A stretch of DNA of 64,000 nucleotides from Lachnospiraceae bacterium (GCA_021770755.1 JAETQI010000031.1:1-64000), one strand, 5' to 3'; shown: positions 7,498-14,828, counted from the stretch's first letter. The notes: generated from the sequence alone by a model not told the origin. A program made the numbers and translations.

Positions 7498-8727
7498 CTA
7501 GTCAGATGCCTTAAAATTATAGATCGGTTTCATGATATCAATGACGTCGACGGCTTCCCTGATGACGTCGATGATGTCCGCCAGGGACTTGTATGCCATC
7601 GGCGCCTCGTCGAGTGTCGCCGCATTGACGGAGGTCGTGTAGACGCCCGCCATCGTTTTCTGGTACTCGTCCAGCGACAGTGTTTCCTTTGCCCTGGTGC
7701 GCGACATCAGACGCCCGGCACCGTGCGGCGCCGAATCGTTCCACTCCGGATTGCCCTTGCCGACTGCCAGCACGCTCCCGTCCCTCATATTGATCGGGAT
7801 CAGCACCCGCTCGCCCTTGTGGGCCGCGATCGCGCCCTTGCGCAGGATCATCTCCTCCGTGTCAATATAATTGTGAATGGTATGAAATGCGTCCGAGCCT
7901 GTCATACCCGTTCTCTCCAGGATCACTTCCGCCATCTTCTCGCGGTTCCGTCTCGCAAACTGCTGGCAGATCTCCACATCATGCAGGTAGTCCTCGAGAT
8001 AAGTCCCGTACAGGTAACACAGATCCTCCGGTATCAGGCAGTCCCTGTGCTCCCACTTGAGCCCCTTTAAGGCATTCTGGATCTCACTTCTGCGCCCCGC
8101 CGCCTTGTATTCCGCGATCAGGGCGTCCCTCTTCTTAAAATACTCCTCCTTGCCGGCGTGCAGCTCGACCGCAAGCCGCTGGTAGATCTCTGCTACCTGC
8201 TTTCCGAGATTGCGGCTGCCGGAGTGGATCACGAGGTACTTCGTCCCGTCCTGCGCCACATCCACCTCGATAAAGTGATTGCCGCCGCCCAGTGTCCCGA
8301 TGCTCCGCTCGAGACGCTTTGCGTCTTTCAGGCTCCGGTAACAGCGCAGCGCCAGCAGATCGAACCGCTCCTGCCTGCCCTCCCACACATTCTTGCCCGA
8401 TGGGACAAAATGTGCCGCCGCGTCCAGTTTCTCAAAATCAATATCGCCTTTGCCCAGATTGACTGTATACATACCGCAGCCGATATCCACGCCGACCACG
8501 TTGGGCACCGCCTTATCCGTGATCGTCATCGTCGTCCCGATCGTGCAGCCCTTGCCCGCATGGACATCGGGCATGATGCGGATCCGGCTTCCCTGCGTGC
8601 ACTCGTAGTCGCACATCCTGCGGATCTGCTCGACCGCCTCGTCCTCCACGATCTTCGCGTAGCAGAGCGCCGTGTTCACCTTTCCCCTGATCTCTATTAC
8701 ATTCTCCATTACATTGTTCTCCCGCAT
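7498..8727 (-). CDS. rtcB: RtcB-family RNA ligase
   Basis: The 409-residue protein is the shorter bacterial form of RtcB, a Mn2+/GTP-dependent ligase joining 2',3'-cyclic phosphate or 3'-phosphate RNA ends to 5'-OH ends. Visible motifs are MPDVHAGKGCTIGTT (residues about 52-66), VVGVDIGCGMY with the metal-binding Cys (78-88), GGGNHFIE near 147, the HSGSRNLGK segment near 166, and the C-terminal GAGRLMSRTRAKETL with the region of the guanylylated His. AGGAAG lies about nine bases upstream of the ATG at 8727; a second ATG six codons in is also possible. No rtcA or archease gene is adjacent. Confidence 0.92.
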   Translation of the reverse strand: MRENNVMENVIEIRGKVNTALCYAKIVEDEAVEQIRRMCDYECTQGSRIRIMPDVHAGKGCTIGTTMTITDKAVPNVVGVDIGCGMYTVNLGKGDIDFEKLDAAAHFVPSGKNVWEGRQERFDLLALRCYRSLKDAKRLERSIGTLGGGNHFIEVDVAQDGTKYLVIHSGSRNLGKQVAEIYQRLAVELHAGKEEYFKKRDALIAEYKAAGRRSEIQNALKGLKWEHRDCLIPEDLCYLYGTYLEDYLHDVEICQQFARRNREKMAEVILERTGMTGSDAFHTIHNYIDTEEMILRKGAIAAHKGERVLIPINMRDGSVLAVGKGNPEWNDSAPHGAGRLMSRTRAKETLSLDEYQKTMAGVYTTSVNAATLDEAPMAYKSLADIIDVIREAVDVIDIMKPIYNFKASD

Positions 8728-8744
8728 TTTTCACACTTCCTTTT

Positions 8745-8925
8745 CACGTGTCTGTTCATCGAGCAGGGGGTGTCTTTCCCCTCTGCTCGCCGCGCGACAC
8801 GTGCGCCGCCTTAGCGGCTTTTTCCGCTGCACGTGTCTGTTCATCGAGCAGGGGTGTCCTTCTCCTCTGCCCGCCGCGCGACACGTGCGCCGCTCTAGCG
8901 GCTTTTTCCGCTGCACGTGTCTGCG
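8745..8925. repeat. Tandem 85-bp hairpin repeats (two copies plus a partial third)
   Basis: Units start with CACGTG at 8745, 8830 and 8914, giving periods of 85 and 84 bases. Each full unit has an outer pair CACGTGTC/GACACGTG enclosing a GAGCAG...CTGCTC-type hairpin. It is followed by a GC-rich stem (GCCGC and GCGGC) and TTTTT, which on the plus strand looks like an intrinsic terminator. A further CCGCT can pair with AGCGG as an alternative fold. The two copies differ at a few loop and stem positions. The repeat lies just upstream of rtcB. Open frames through it are by-products of the repeat. Confidence 0.85.
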
Positions 8926-9023
8926 CATAAAAGAAAAACGCCTACCCTGCCGAAATACTTTCCATACAAGATAAGCGGTGACAACCACAAATATGCCATT
9001 TTATGCTCTTATTGCCGTGCGGT

Positions 9024-9188
9024 TCAGCAAACGAACCCCACATCAGAACATTCCAGCCAGCGATCTCTTCTCTTATATGAAAACTTTTCCGAGCATATCA
9101 AACGTAGACTCTGTTTTGCATCCAGCGCCTGTTCGAATCCTTTCCTGTGTGAATAACTGATTAAATCGATCGCAAATGTTCTGTTCAT
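9024..9188 (-). CDS. Hypothetical 54-residue protein
   Basis: A frame starting MNRTFAIDLISYSHRKGFEQ is preceded by GGAGAGGAAATAGGG, a good ribosome site, and by a possible promoter on the minus strand in the repeat region (ATGACA, 17 bases, TATAGT). The C-terminal half is basic (KFSYKRRDRW) and contains three cysteines. I do not recognise a family. It may be the end of a larger gene or a small gene just outside the mobile element. Confidence 0.35.
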   Translation of the reverse strand: MNRTFAIDLISYSHRKGFEQALDAKQSLRLICSEKFSYKRRDRWLECSDVGFVC

Positions 9189-9263
9189 CCCTATTTCCTC
9201 TCCGGCGTGCCGTGGCATATAACCATACGCCTTTTTATCTATGATGCAACTATACCACAAATT

Positions 9264-9542
9264 CTATGATCTGTCATTAAACTTGTGGTATAAAGTTTTA
9301 GAATTTATCAGGTTTTGTCTTTGGTTGTGATTATCTCTTTTAAGGCTTGTTTTACTGGTTTTTATAATGTCACTATCCCTGTTCAGGACAAGGTATCCTG
9401 TTTCAGTCTTGATGAACAGTGTGAGGCTTCCAAGCGTTGCCCCGTCCTCCCACTGGGAGAGGAAAGAAGAGGCCTGTTCAAGTGTCAAGTCGTTAATTCC
9501 GCAGCCTGCTATTTTCAATGTCTCGTCAATTATTTCGTACAT
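9264..9542 (-). CDS. Hypothetical protein at the left edge of the mobile element
   Basis: The 92-residue protein from the ATG at 9542 has AAAGGAG nine bases upstream. It begins MYEIIDETLKIAGCGINDLT; the first 60 residues look like a small globular domain. The last 20 or so residues (NHNQRQNLINSKTLYHKFND) are encoded by the 52-bp repeat, so the natural C-terminus was probably replaced at the integration junction. It follows the broken ParB-like gene on the same strand. I do not recognise a family. Confidence 0.5.
   Translation of the reverse strand: MYEIIDETLKIAGCGINDLTLEQASSFLSQWEDGATLGSLTLFIKTETGYLVLNRDSDIIKTSKTSLKRDNHNQRQNLINSKTLYHKFNDRS
9270..9321 (+). repeat. 52-bp direct repeat, left copy (probable attachment site)
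   Basis: These 52 bases recur exactly at 14731-14782, with weaker similarity for about 14 bases more. The copies bound a 5.5-kb block of broken mobile-element genes. The left copy also contains one arm of an inverted repeat, TATACCACAA (9251-9260) and TTGTGGTATA (9283-9292), with a 22-base spacer. Confidence 0.8.
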
Positions 9543-9556
9543 GATATGATCTCCTT

Positions 9557-10126
9557 TCAACCCCTGTCTGCTTTCTTTACCCTGATAACCATTCTAAGCG
9601 GTTCCGGCTCATTCCCAGCGTATTCCTCCACCGCCGTCACTGTAACCGCCTTAACGCCCCTCTCCATGCGTACAACCGCCTTATCCCCGGCAAATACCCG
9701 ATCAACAAGAGTCTCCGGCAACTCCTATGAATACAGCTTGCCGCCGGGTTTGTGGCTTGCCCTCACAATCTGCCGTTTGCCATACCCGACAGGGACGGTC
9801 TGAATGCCGTGCTTTTTCGCCAGCAGATATGACGTGAATCCATCAATCAGATATCCATTTCCGTCAAGGATAATCTGCGACTGCAAAAGTCCTGTTTCCG
9901 TGAAATATTGTTCTTTCTGCCGCATCTTCTCCGGCTTCGGCTCGTGTGACCAGAAGCACGGATAAATCCTCACTTCGTCAGCAACAATGTCCACCACCTC
10001 ACCCGATGCCCTTACACCCTGCTGGTATGCATCATTAGAACACTTCACAAAAATCTCTAAAAACATTTTGTCGATCTCGCTTTCCATGTTTCTGTCATAG
10101 TCACGCTTTTGCCATGATTTAATCAT
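9557..10126 (-). pseudogene. ParB/Srx-like mobile-element protein interrupted by an in-frame TAG
   Basis: The frame runs from MIKSWQKRDYDRNMESEID through SQIILDGNGYLIDGFTSYLL and GIQTVPVGYGKRQIV, then GGKLYS, and is stopped by TAG at 9725-9727. The same frame continues with sense codons for 55 residues (ELPETLVDRVFAGDK ... MVIRVKKADRG) to TGA at 9557. The region ILDGNGYLIDGFTSYLLAKKHGI resembles the ParB-like nuclease/sulfiredoxin fold. A single change of a Trp codon to TAG would explain the break. The ATG overlaps the stop of the upstream 55-residue ORF, as in an operon. The product is truncated unless TAG is suppressed. Confidence 0.65.
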
Positions 10127-10286
10127 TGCCGCTGTCAGGCAAAAACTGCTGTACATCGCTTTCCTTCCGAATCTCATAAGTCACATTCAACACATTAATG
10201 AAAAGCTGTAGAAAGTTCCTGTCTATAATCTTTTTAAATTCCAGTTCTTCCTGAAACCGTTCTATCGTCAATGGATATTGCATCAT
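10119..10286 (-). CDS. Small hypothetical protein of the mobile-element operon
   Basis: A 55-residue frame begins MMQYPLTIERFQEELEFKKI and ends QQFLPDSGND. Its first ATG overlaps the TGA of the preceding gene, and its TAA overlaps the ATG of the following ParB-like frame; AAAGGTGG lies upstream. These tight overlaps on both sides are the evidence that it is translated. No family recognised; the composition is that of a small helical protein. Confidence 0.55.
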   Translation of the reverse strand: MMQYPLTIERFQEELEFKKIIDRNFLQLFINVLNVTYEIRKESDVQQFLPDSGND

Positions 10287-10546
10287 GCCGCACCACCTTT
10301 CTTTGTGTCTTCCAAAAGTTCCTTTACCACGTCATTGTATATCTCAATGCCCTTTAAAAATCCGCTCAAATATGCATGACATACAAGCCACACTATCTTT
10401 TCTACATGTGTACAGCCTACTTCTATAAGATCATTAATAAACTTAACAGTAGTTTTAGCGTCCATGTCAGCAGCCTCACACTGAATCAAATCCTGTATCT
10501 CCTTTTCTGTAAGCGGACGGATACCGCAATGATTTTCTGCCTGCAT
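10283..10546 (-). CDS. Hypothetical 87-residue mobile-element protein
   Basis: The protein begins MQAENHCGIRPLTEKEIQDL and is mostly helical, with a hydrophobic middle (IVWLVCHAYLSGFLKGIEIY, residues about 51-70) too polar at its ends to be a sure membrane helix. AAAGGA precedes the ATG. It overlaps the next ORF by four bases, so it leads a compact minus-strand operon with the 55-residue ORF and the broken ParB-like gene. Function unknown. Confidence 0.55.
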   Translation of the reverse strand: MQAENHCGIRPLTEKEIQDLIQCEAADMDAKTTVKFINDLIEVGCTHVEKIVWLVCHAYLSGFLKGIEIYNDVVKELLEDTKKGGAA

Positions 10547-10610
10547 TTCTTTTAAATCCTTTCTTTACAGAGGGCAACAGGTGTGCTATAATTCCCACAT
10601 ACTCTCTTTG

Positions 10611-10823
10611 CTAAGTTATGGGGTACTCGCTCCTATCGGTATTCGCTGTACTGATAGGGGCATTTTTCTTGTAACGGCTCTGTATATCGTCAGCCATTTT
10701 CATGATCTCATTGTGCCGCCTGATAAATTCCGGGCTGTTCACTCCAAGACGCCTTTCGTCTACGGCTGCCAGTGCCGCCATATCTTCCCGTGATAGTATG
10801 TCTTCATCCCCCTTATACCGCAA
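10611..10823 (-). CDS. Hypothetical 70-residue mobile-element protein
   Basis: A TTG-initiated frame, first residues MRYKGDEDILSREDMAALAA, helical and charged, with VNSPEFIRRHNEIMKMADDIQSRY in the middle. It overlaps the end of the HIRAN gene by 11 bases and lies on the same strand, which suggests translational coupling. No family recognised. Confidence 0.45.
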   Translation of the reverse strand: MRYKGDEDILSREDMAALAAVDERRLGVNSPEFIRRHNEIMKMADDIQSRYKKNAPISTANTDRSEYPIT

Positions 10824-11106
10824 TACTTACCAATGCTCCGTAAGTTTCCTTATAACCGTAACCGCCGATAACCTTTACATCTGCATGGAGCTCCATGCCA
10901 TTATCCAGAACAACCGCCACGCTCTGCGATATGCCTTTGGGCAGATATCCAATGTGTGCATATCCGATTCCCTTTATGCCTACCACAACAGCCACGGCGT
11001 ATTTATCGAATGTGTTCGCCCTGTCACGCCTAAGGTATGTAGTAAGTTCCTCTGGCTTTCTTCCTGCTATGAACTGCAAAAGGTTCTGTCTATTACCAAA
11101 AGTCAC
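10813..11106 (-). CDS. HIRAN-domain protein
   Basis: A 97-residue protein whose core ELTTYLRRDRANTFDKYAVAV (residues about 20-40), followed by GYAHIGYLPKGISQSVAVVLDNG and GGYGYKETYGALVSIAV, is the HIRAN pattern. HIRAN binds 3' ends of single-stranded DNA in HLTF-type proteins; stand-alone bacterial copies occur in phages and conjugative elements. The start is a GTG that overlaps the TAA of the upstream 46-residue ORF; related proteins may carry that ORF as an N-terminal extension, so a frameshift between the two is possible. Confidence 0.75.
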   Translation of the reverse strand: MTFGNRQNLLQFIAGRKPEELTTYLRRDRANTFDKYAVAVVVGIKGIGYAHIGYLPKGISQSVAVVLDNGMELHADVKVIGGYGYKETYGALVSIAV

Positions 11107-11233
11107 GCCTTGTGCCTTTACTGTTAATTCTCTCCCAAGCTGTTTTGAATGCCTTTGAAAACGTGTACCCTAGCTTGTGAAGCTGGTTCACCATTGTTGC
11201 CACCGCCTTTCTTGTCTTTGTGATTTGCTTCAT
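11093..11233 (-). CDS. Small ORF upstream of the HIRAN gene
   Basis: A 46-residue frame starts MKQITKTRKAVATMVNQLHK and ends in the first codons of the HIRAN frame. It is strongly basic, with a helix KAFKTAWERIN. GCAGGAT precedes the ATG. Such a basic helix commonly precedes HIRAN domains in clostridial element proteins, so this may be the detached N-terminus of that protein rather than a separate product. Confidence 0.5.
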   Translation of the reverse strand: MKQITKTRKAVATMVNQLHKLGYTFSKAFKTAWERINSKGTRRDFW

Positions 11234-11501
11234 ATCCTGCACCCCTTTCCTCTGTTGTTAAACTCATTATACACTTTCAAGTTTCTTTTTATTATTTTTA
11301 TTTGACTTTTTACACTATATAATGAAAAAGAACTTACGACAATAGCCACAGTTCTCGACTGCACATATCACGCCGGATTTACTTTGAATGATACAGGCGA
11401 GGAAATCTAATAATTCTCAGACAGAAATTTAATCGGTTAAAACAATGATACATTCAAATAGTCAAACCCGAATACAATAATCTCGAAAGGAAGTGCAGAC
11501 T
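11234..11501. other. AT-rich intergenic region without a recognisable gene
   Basis: Between the HIRAN operon and the antitoxin remnant I see only AT-rich DNA with weak TATAAT-like hexamers on both strands and no matching -35 at normal spacing. No ORF with a ribosome site is present. Confidence 0.5.
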
Positions 11502-11603
11502 ATGAGAATGGCAGAAGTCGAGGAAATGATCAGAACTGGCAGCGGACAACACTTCCAGGGAACTGCAGAAGAATTTACCACCATGCTTTTATCGGAGGCA
11601 TGA
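11502..11603 (+). CDS. Short antitoxin-like ORF before the YafQ pseudogene
   Basis: A 33-residue frame beginning MRMAEVEEMIRTGSG and ending in a TGA two bases before the toxin ATG. AAAGGAAG lies upstream. Position and spacing are those of an antitoxin gene, but it is far shorter than RelB/DinJ proteins and lacks a visible DNA-binding part, so it is probably a remnant. Confidence 0.4.
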   Translation: MRMAEVEEMIRTGSGQHFQGTAEEFTTMLLSEA

Positions 11604-11605
11604 TC

Positions 11606-11878
11606 ATGTTAACCTTAAACGCTTCTACAGCGTATAAAAAGGACTTGAAATTATGTTAAAAACGCGGATACAACCTTGATCTTCTAAACGCTGCCATAAA
11701 TACACTGCTTATCCCCAAACCGCTGCCAGCCAAAAACAGAGACCATTCCCTTTCCGGGAATCATGCAGGCGAAAGGGAGTGTCACATTGCCCCCGACTGG
11801 TTACTGATCTATCGTGTAAATAATGAGGTATTATACCTTGTCCGTACTGGAACACATGCCGATCTGCTCAATATGTGA
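11606..11878 (+). pseudogene. YafQ-like RelE-family toxin inactivated by an in-frame TAA
   Basis: The frame reads MLTLNASTAYKKDLKLC, TAA at 11657-11659, then KRGYNLDLLNAAINTL, RDHSLSGNHAGEREC, HIAPDWLLIYRVNNE and LVRTGTHADLLNM. The second part holds the YafQ catalytic region (HIAPDWLLIY and THADL histidines). A Lys codon AAA to TAA change would give the stop after residue 17. GGAGG lies seven bases before the ATG. The toxin is therefore dead unless the stop is read through, which fits the decay of the surrounding element. Confidence 0.82.
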
Positions 11879-12118
11879 CTTTACAGGATAAATTCTTTTT
11901 TTCACCGAAATACTACTTAATGTAAATGGTAATGAGCAGTATTGGTGAAAAGTGGTTATTGCTCAACTATCGACCATAACCACACAAAGGGATAATATTT
12001 CATGAAGCGGTTCTGTGTTTTGGTAATGGATATTTCGGGGGATCGCCTGATAAGAAAATGAGAGGGCAGCAGTCAGGCAGCGTTCACAATCACATTACAA
12101 TAAACGTGTGTTTAGCTC
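11879..12118. other. Intergenic region without a recognisable gene
   Basis: This stretch after the dead toxin gene contains no ORF with a ribosome site and no clear hairpin. It ends at the promoter of the antisense RNA. Confidence 0.4.
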
Positions 12119-12147
12119 TTGAATCCTGCTGCCAAATGTGCTATATT
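12119..12147 (+). promoter_or_regulatory. Promoter of the antisense RNA
   Basis: TTGAAT (12119-12124), a 17-base spacer and TATATT (12142-12147). No coding frame follows; the transcript would end at the strong terminator at 12222-12261. Confidence 0.6.
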
Positions 12148-12153
12148 AAGCAT

Positions 12154-12261
12154 AGAAAAAGGGAAAGCCATAGAAACGGCTCTACCCCACAGCATTAAGC
12201 AAATACCTCTGGTTAGAGGTCAGCCGTCACTATTGCGAGTAGTGGCGGCTATTTCTTTTTT
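12154..12261 (+). ncRNA. Putative antisense RNA to the holin-like toxin
   Basis: The predicted transcript of about 105 bases starts just after the promoter and ends in an intrinsic terminator: arms 12222-12232 and 12240-12250 (AGCCGTCACTA/TAGTGGCGGCT, one mismatch), then a T-rich run. A smaller hairpin ACCTCTGGTTAGAGGT precedes it. The RNA converges on, and overlaps, the 3' end of the toxin gene on the other strand. This is the arrangement of TxpA/RatA-type systems, where the antisense RNA pairs with the toxin mRNA tail. The 5' end is estimated from the promoter. Confidence 0.6.
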
Positions 12262-12344
12262 CCCTTGTAAACCTGATAAATCAAATTCGCAAGGGCGACA
12301 ACGAGTATACCGATCTGGATTAAATCCTGATATGTAACATACAT
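12249..12344 (-). CDS. Holin-like toxin peptide (type I toxin)
   Basis: A 31-residue peptide, MYVTYQDLIQIGILVVALAN then LIYQVYKGKKK: one transmembrane helix with a lysine-rich tail, the pattern of the putative holin-like toxin family of Firmicutes. GGAGG lies nine bases upstream of the ATG. A longer in-frame reading to 12455 has no ribosome site and is rejected. Its last codons form part of the terminator hairpin of the antisense RNA. Overproduction of such peptides is known to damage membranes. It is one of the few intact genes in the element. Confidence 0.8.
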   Translation of the reverse strand: MYVTYQDLIQIGILVVALANLIYQVYKGKKK

Positions 12345-12566
12345 TGTATCACCCTCCTTTCTTTCGTCTGGAGGGCTACTTGAACCCTCCGAAAAAACAA
12401 GAGGGGTAAAGCCGCCTTTGGCTCTATGGTTTCCCATGAATGGAGTATAGCACACATTTCTTTTTCAGACAATGCCTATATTCAGTTTTAAAGCCTATTC
12501 TCGCCTTTTATCCCCATTTTACCCTTGCACTATTTCAAGCCGAATTTGCCCCCTTTAAAGCTGTTC

Positions 12567-12690
12567 TAGAGCGTGTTTGAAAAATGCTTTCCGTCAGATG
12601 TGCGTCACAATTTGTGGGAGATTTGTGCCGAATGAAGGAGGCATAGCGGGCTATGTTGACTGAATTCGGTGCAAATATCACGCAAAGTGG
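12567..12690 (+). repeat. Dispersed repeat element, 124-bp copy
   Basis: The copy starts TAGAGCGTGTTTGAAAAATG and ends CGCAAAGTGG. A second copy lies inverted at 59899-60040 with near identity except for an 18-base longer hairpin arm there. It interrupts a phage-like ORF here, so it moved or was inserted after that gene existed. It contains no protein gene of its own. Confidence 0.8.
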
Positions 12691-12827
12691 GGCGTCTCTT
12701 CATTATACACATTTCCTTTATAAACATACTCTTCGTATTCCGTAATATTGGCAATGACCATAGGGGTTTTCAAACGCCGTTCTTTTCTCTGTTTCAGGTC
12801 ATTAATCCGTTTTTTGTATTGATTCAT
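12678..12827 (-). pseudogene. Phage-like ORF truncated by the dispersed repeat
   Basis: The frame begins MNQYKKRINDLKQRKERRLK and continues TPMVIANITEYEEYVYKG, then ends within the repeat after about 49 residues. The change from ordinary coding sequence to repeat sequence at about 12690 shows a truncation. Its start overlaps the end of the tape-measure-like pseudogene. Confidence 0.5.
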
Positions 12828-13669
12828 TTAACCGTCTTATCCTCCCCGAACATTGCACAAAGCAGCCCGTCCAGCTCATTAAGATTATTTCCCCCGACAA
12901 TCTGCTATTTTGGAAAACCTGTATAGCAAATATCACCTTCGGAATATGGGTTCTCCCTTTTACTCTTTTGTGACTCCAGCCCTTGACTTTCAAGCTCTTT
13001 CTGACGTGCTTTTAGCTCTGCAAGCTCCCGCGTCATGCTTGCAATAGCTTCGTTTGATTTAGCAGCAGAATCTTACGCGTTTTGTCCGACAGATGCCATA
13101 GCATCAGCAAGTGCGTGCGCTTCTCGACGCCCCTCTTGTAAACCTACTCCTTTCTTTGCCTTTCTTTCATGCGTGCAATAACACGTTCAATGTTTTCCTC
13201 TTGCTGTTTCCAGTATTCTGCGTCCGAATCCGCGCCTAGAGTAAATGCTTTTCCTTTTTCATTGAGTGCCGATATTTTTTCTTCTAACTCTCCAATTTTC
13301 AGACCTGTTTTGTCGATTTCACCTAAAAGAGATTGCGGGATATCCTTATCATGAAATCCTATTTCTTTATATTCCTGTTGCTTTTTAATAAAGCATCAAG
13401 TTGAGAGTATGATTGTTTTAATTCCGCTTGTAACTCTTTAACGTCTTGCGTTAAAGTTTGTTCCCTCATTGCGCTTTGAAATTCAGAAGCTTTTTTGCTG
13501 TATCAGAAAAAGAGTCTCCAAGAAGTTTAACTTCCTACTCTGTATTCTGCATGGGTTTTGACGCAGACATACCACGTTCGATAGCTTGTCTTATTTCTCC
13601 CATGCCCCGAACGATTCCATCTGTATTAATATTTGTATTTATCCTTATACTTCCGTCATACTGCGCCAT
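12824..13669 (-). pseudogene. Decayed phage tail tape-measure-like gene
   Basis: From ATG at 13669 the frame reads MAQYDGSIRINTNINTDGIV and MGEIRQAIERGMSASKPMQN, then hits TAG at 13535. Further pieces, in shifted frames and across more stops, read QDVKELQAELKQSYSQLDAL, IGELEEKISALNEKGKAF, YWKQQEENIERVIARMKE and MTRELAELKARQKELESQ, ending near ELDGLLCAMFGEDKTVK. The long coiled coils and the DGSIRI start resemble prophage tape-measure or minor tail proteins. Several stops and frameshifts make it non-functional. Confidence 0.65.
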
Positions 13670-13773
13670 AATAAAAAGACACCTCCACAAAACAGAGATG
13701 CCTTATGCAAGTCTGCCTGTAACTTTTTCAGGTTAGCGACTGAACCCAGTTATCAGCCGGTATTGCGCATATT

Positions 13774-14058
13774 CTATTTTATAACAGACAGGACATTCTT
13801 CCTGAGACGTTCTTCTTCGGCGGGCTCCATCAGCCCGCCGGTGAACAAAATCTCCAGAATAATCTTTGCAGATACATTTGCCGCGATCTCCATGGAATTG
13901 ACGATCATTCTGGAAAAAACTTCTTCTGTTGTATCCTCGTGGGTACAGCCTTTGAGCAGCTCCTCTTTGAAATTGTTCATGATGTCCTCCTGTTCGTTCC
14001 ATAATTCGAACTGTTTATGAATCATAGAACTTAACGCCGTAGCTGTCAGATTATCCAT
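13774..14058 (-). CDS. Hypothetical phage-like protein
   Basis: The 94-residue protein starts MDNLTATALSSMIHKQFELW and is helical throughout, with a hydrophobic stretch VSAKIILEILFTGGL. Its start overlaps the end of the upstream frameshifted gene by eight bases, as in a phage operon. No family is recognised, and the reading frame is intact. Confidence 0.55.
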   Translation of the reverse strand: MDNLTATALSSMIHKQFELWNEQEDIMNNFKEELLKGCTHEDTTEEVFSRMIVNSMEIAANVSAKIILEILFTGGLMEPAEEERLRKNVLSVIK

Positions 14059-14553
14059 TTTTTACCTCCTTGCTTTTCTCTGCCTTCATCTCCCTCAATG
14101 CAATGTCCAGATAATGGAAGAACAGCCGCCTCGCCCCGTAAAAGTCACTGCGCCCGATCGCGACTCTTTCAATTTCACCTGCCGCCTGTCTGGCTTCCAA
14201 GGTTTCATAGGACATGTTCCGCTTTACAGATAATACGATATGCCCTGCCGCCTGTTCGTCCGCCCTGCGAGCCGCAGACTGCACCAGATCATCATTCTGC
14301 CCCGACCTGACAATCTCCGTCAGTTCGTCCAGCCTTTCGGGCGTGATGCCATAGTCCGCATAAGATGCCCTGATGTTCCTTGCCTTTCCTGCCCTGCGCT
14401 CCCAATACTCCCGATTATACCGCTGTACCTTATCCCTGTTCTCTGCACGCAGTTCTTTCGCCGGCTGTTGATCTTGTCCCGGTTCCTGCGTCTGTACTCC
14501 CTCTGGTAAGCCTTTCTTGCTTCAACTGCTTCCGCTGACATTGCTTTTCCCAT
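14051..14553 (-). pseudogene. Frameshifted phage-like basic protein
   Basis: The N-terminal part MGKAMSAEAVEARKAYQREY with RRRNRDKINSR is in one frame. From about 14460 the continuation AKELRAENRDKVQRYNREYW, then YGITPERLDELTEIVRSGQN and the intact tail to EMKAEKSKEVKNG, is in another frame. A one-base shift around 14460 explains this. GGAGGGATAGGGA precedes the start at 14553. The repeated RREYxRRNRDK-like helices are typical of small phage and conjugative-element proteins of unknown function. Confidence 0.65.
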
Positions 14554-14730
14554 TCCCTATCCCTCCTGTTCTCTTTCTTTCCTTTATTATCCAACATTTT
14601 ATAAAGGTATTTGTACCAGATTATTCAGCAGAGCCATAAAGGGCTTTAAAATATAAAATTGGGGTATTTATTGGGGTAAAATGTCTTTCAGAGTAGCCGC
14701 AAACCGCATAAACAAAGGCTTTTTACACAA

Positions 14731-14782
14731 TCTGTCATTAAACTTGTGGTATAAAGTTTTAGAATTTATCAGGTTTTGTCTT
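14731..14782 (+). repeat. 52-bp direct repeat, right copy (probable attachment site)
   Basis: It is identical to 9270-9321. It lies in the gap between the phage-like genes and the TetR gene. CACAA (14726-14730) and TTGTG (14744-14748) form a shorter version of the inverted repeat seen at the left copy. No integrase gene is present between the copies. Confidence 0.8.
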
Positions 14783-14828
14783 GGGTTATAATAATCATAA
14801 TATCGATCGCGTATCCAAAAAATATTTC

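Noticed and set aside
8745-8925. CRISPR array
   Set aside because: The units are whole tandem copies with internal stems, not short repeats with unique spacers, and no cas gene is present.
8672-8988. ORFs on both strands through the tandem repeats (ARHVRRLSGFFRCTC-like)
   Set aside because: They arise from the repeat sequence itself, have no ribosome sites and are mutually overlapping.
11280-11340. Plus-strand promoter around TTGACT and TATAAT
   Set aside because: The two hexamers are only about ten bases apart, too close for a normal promoter.
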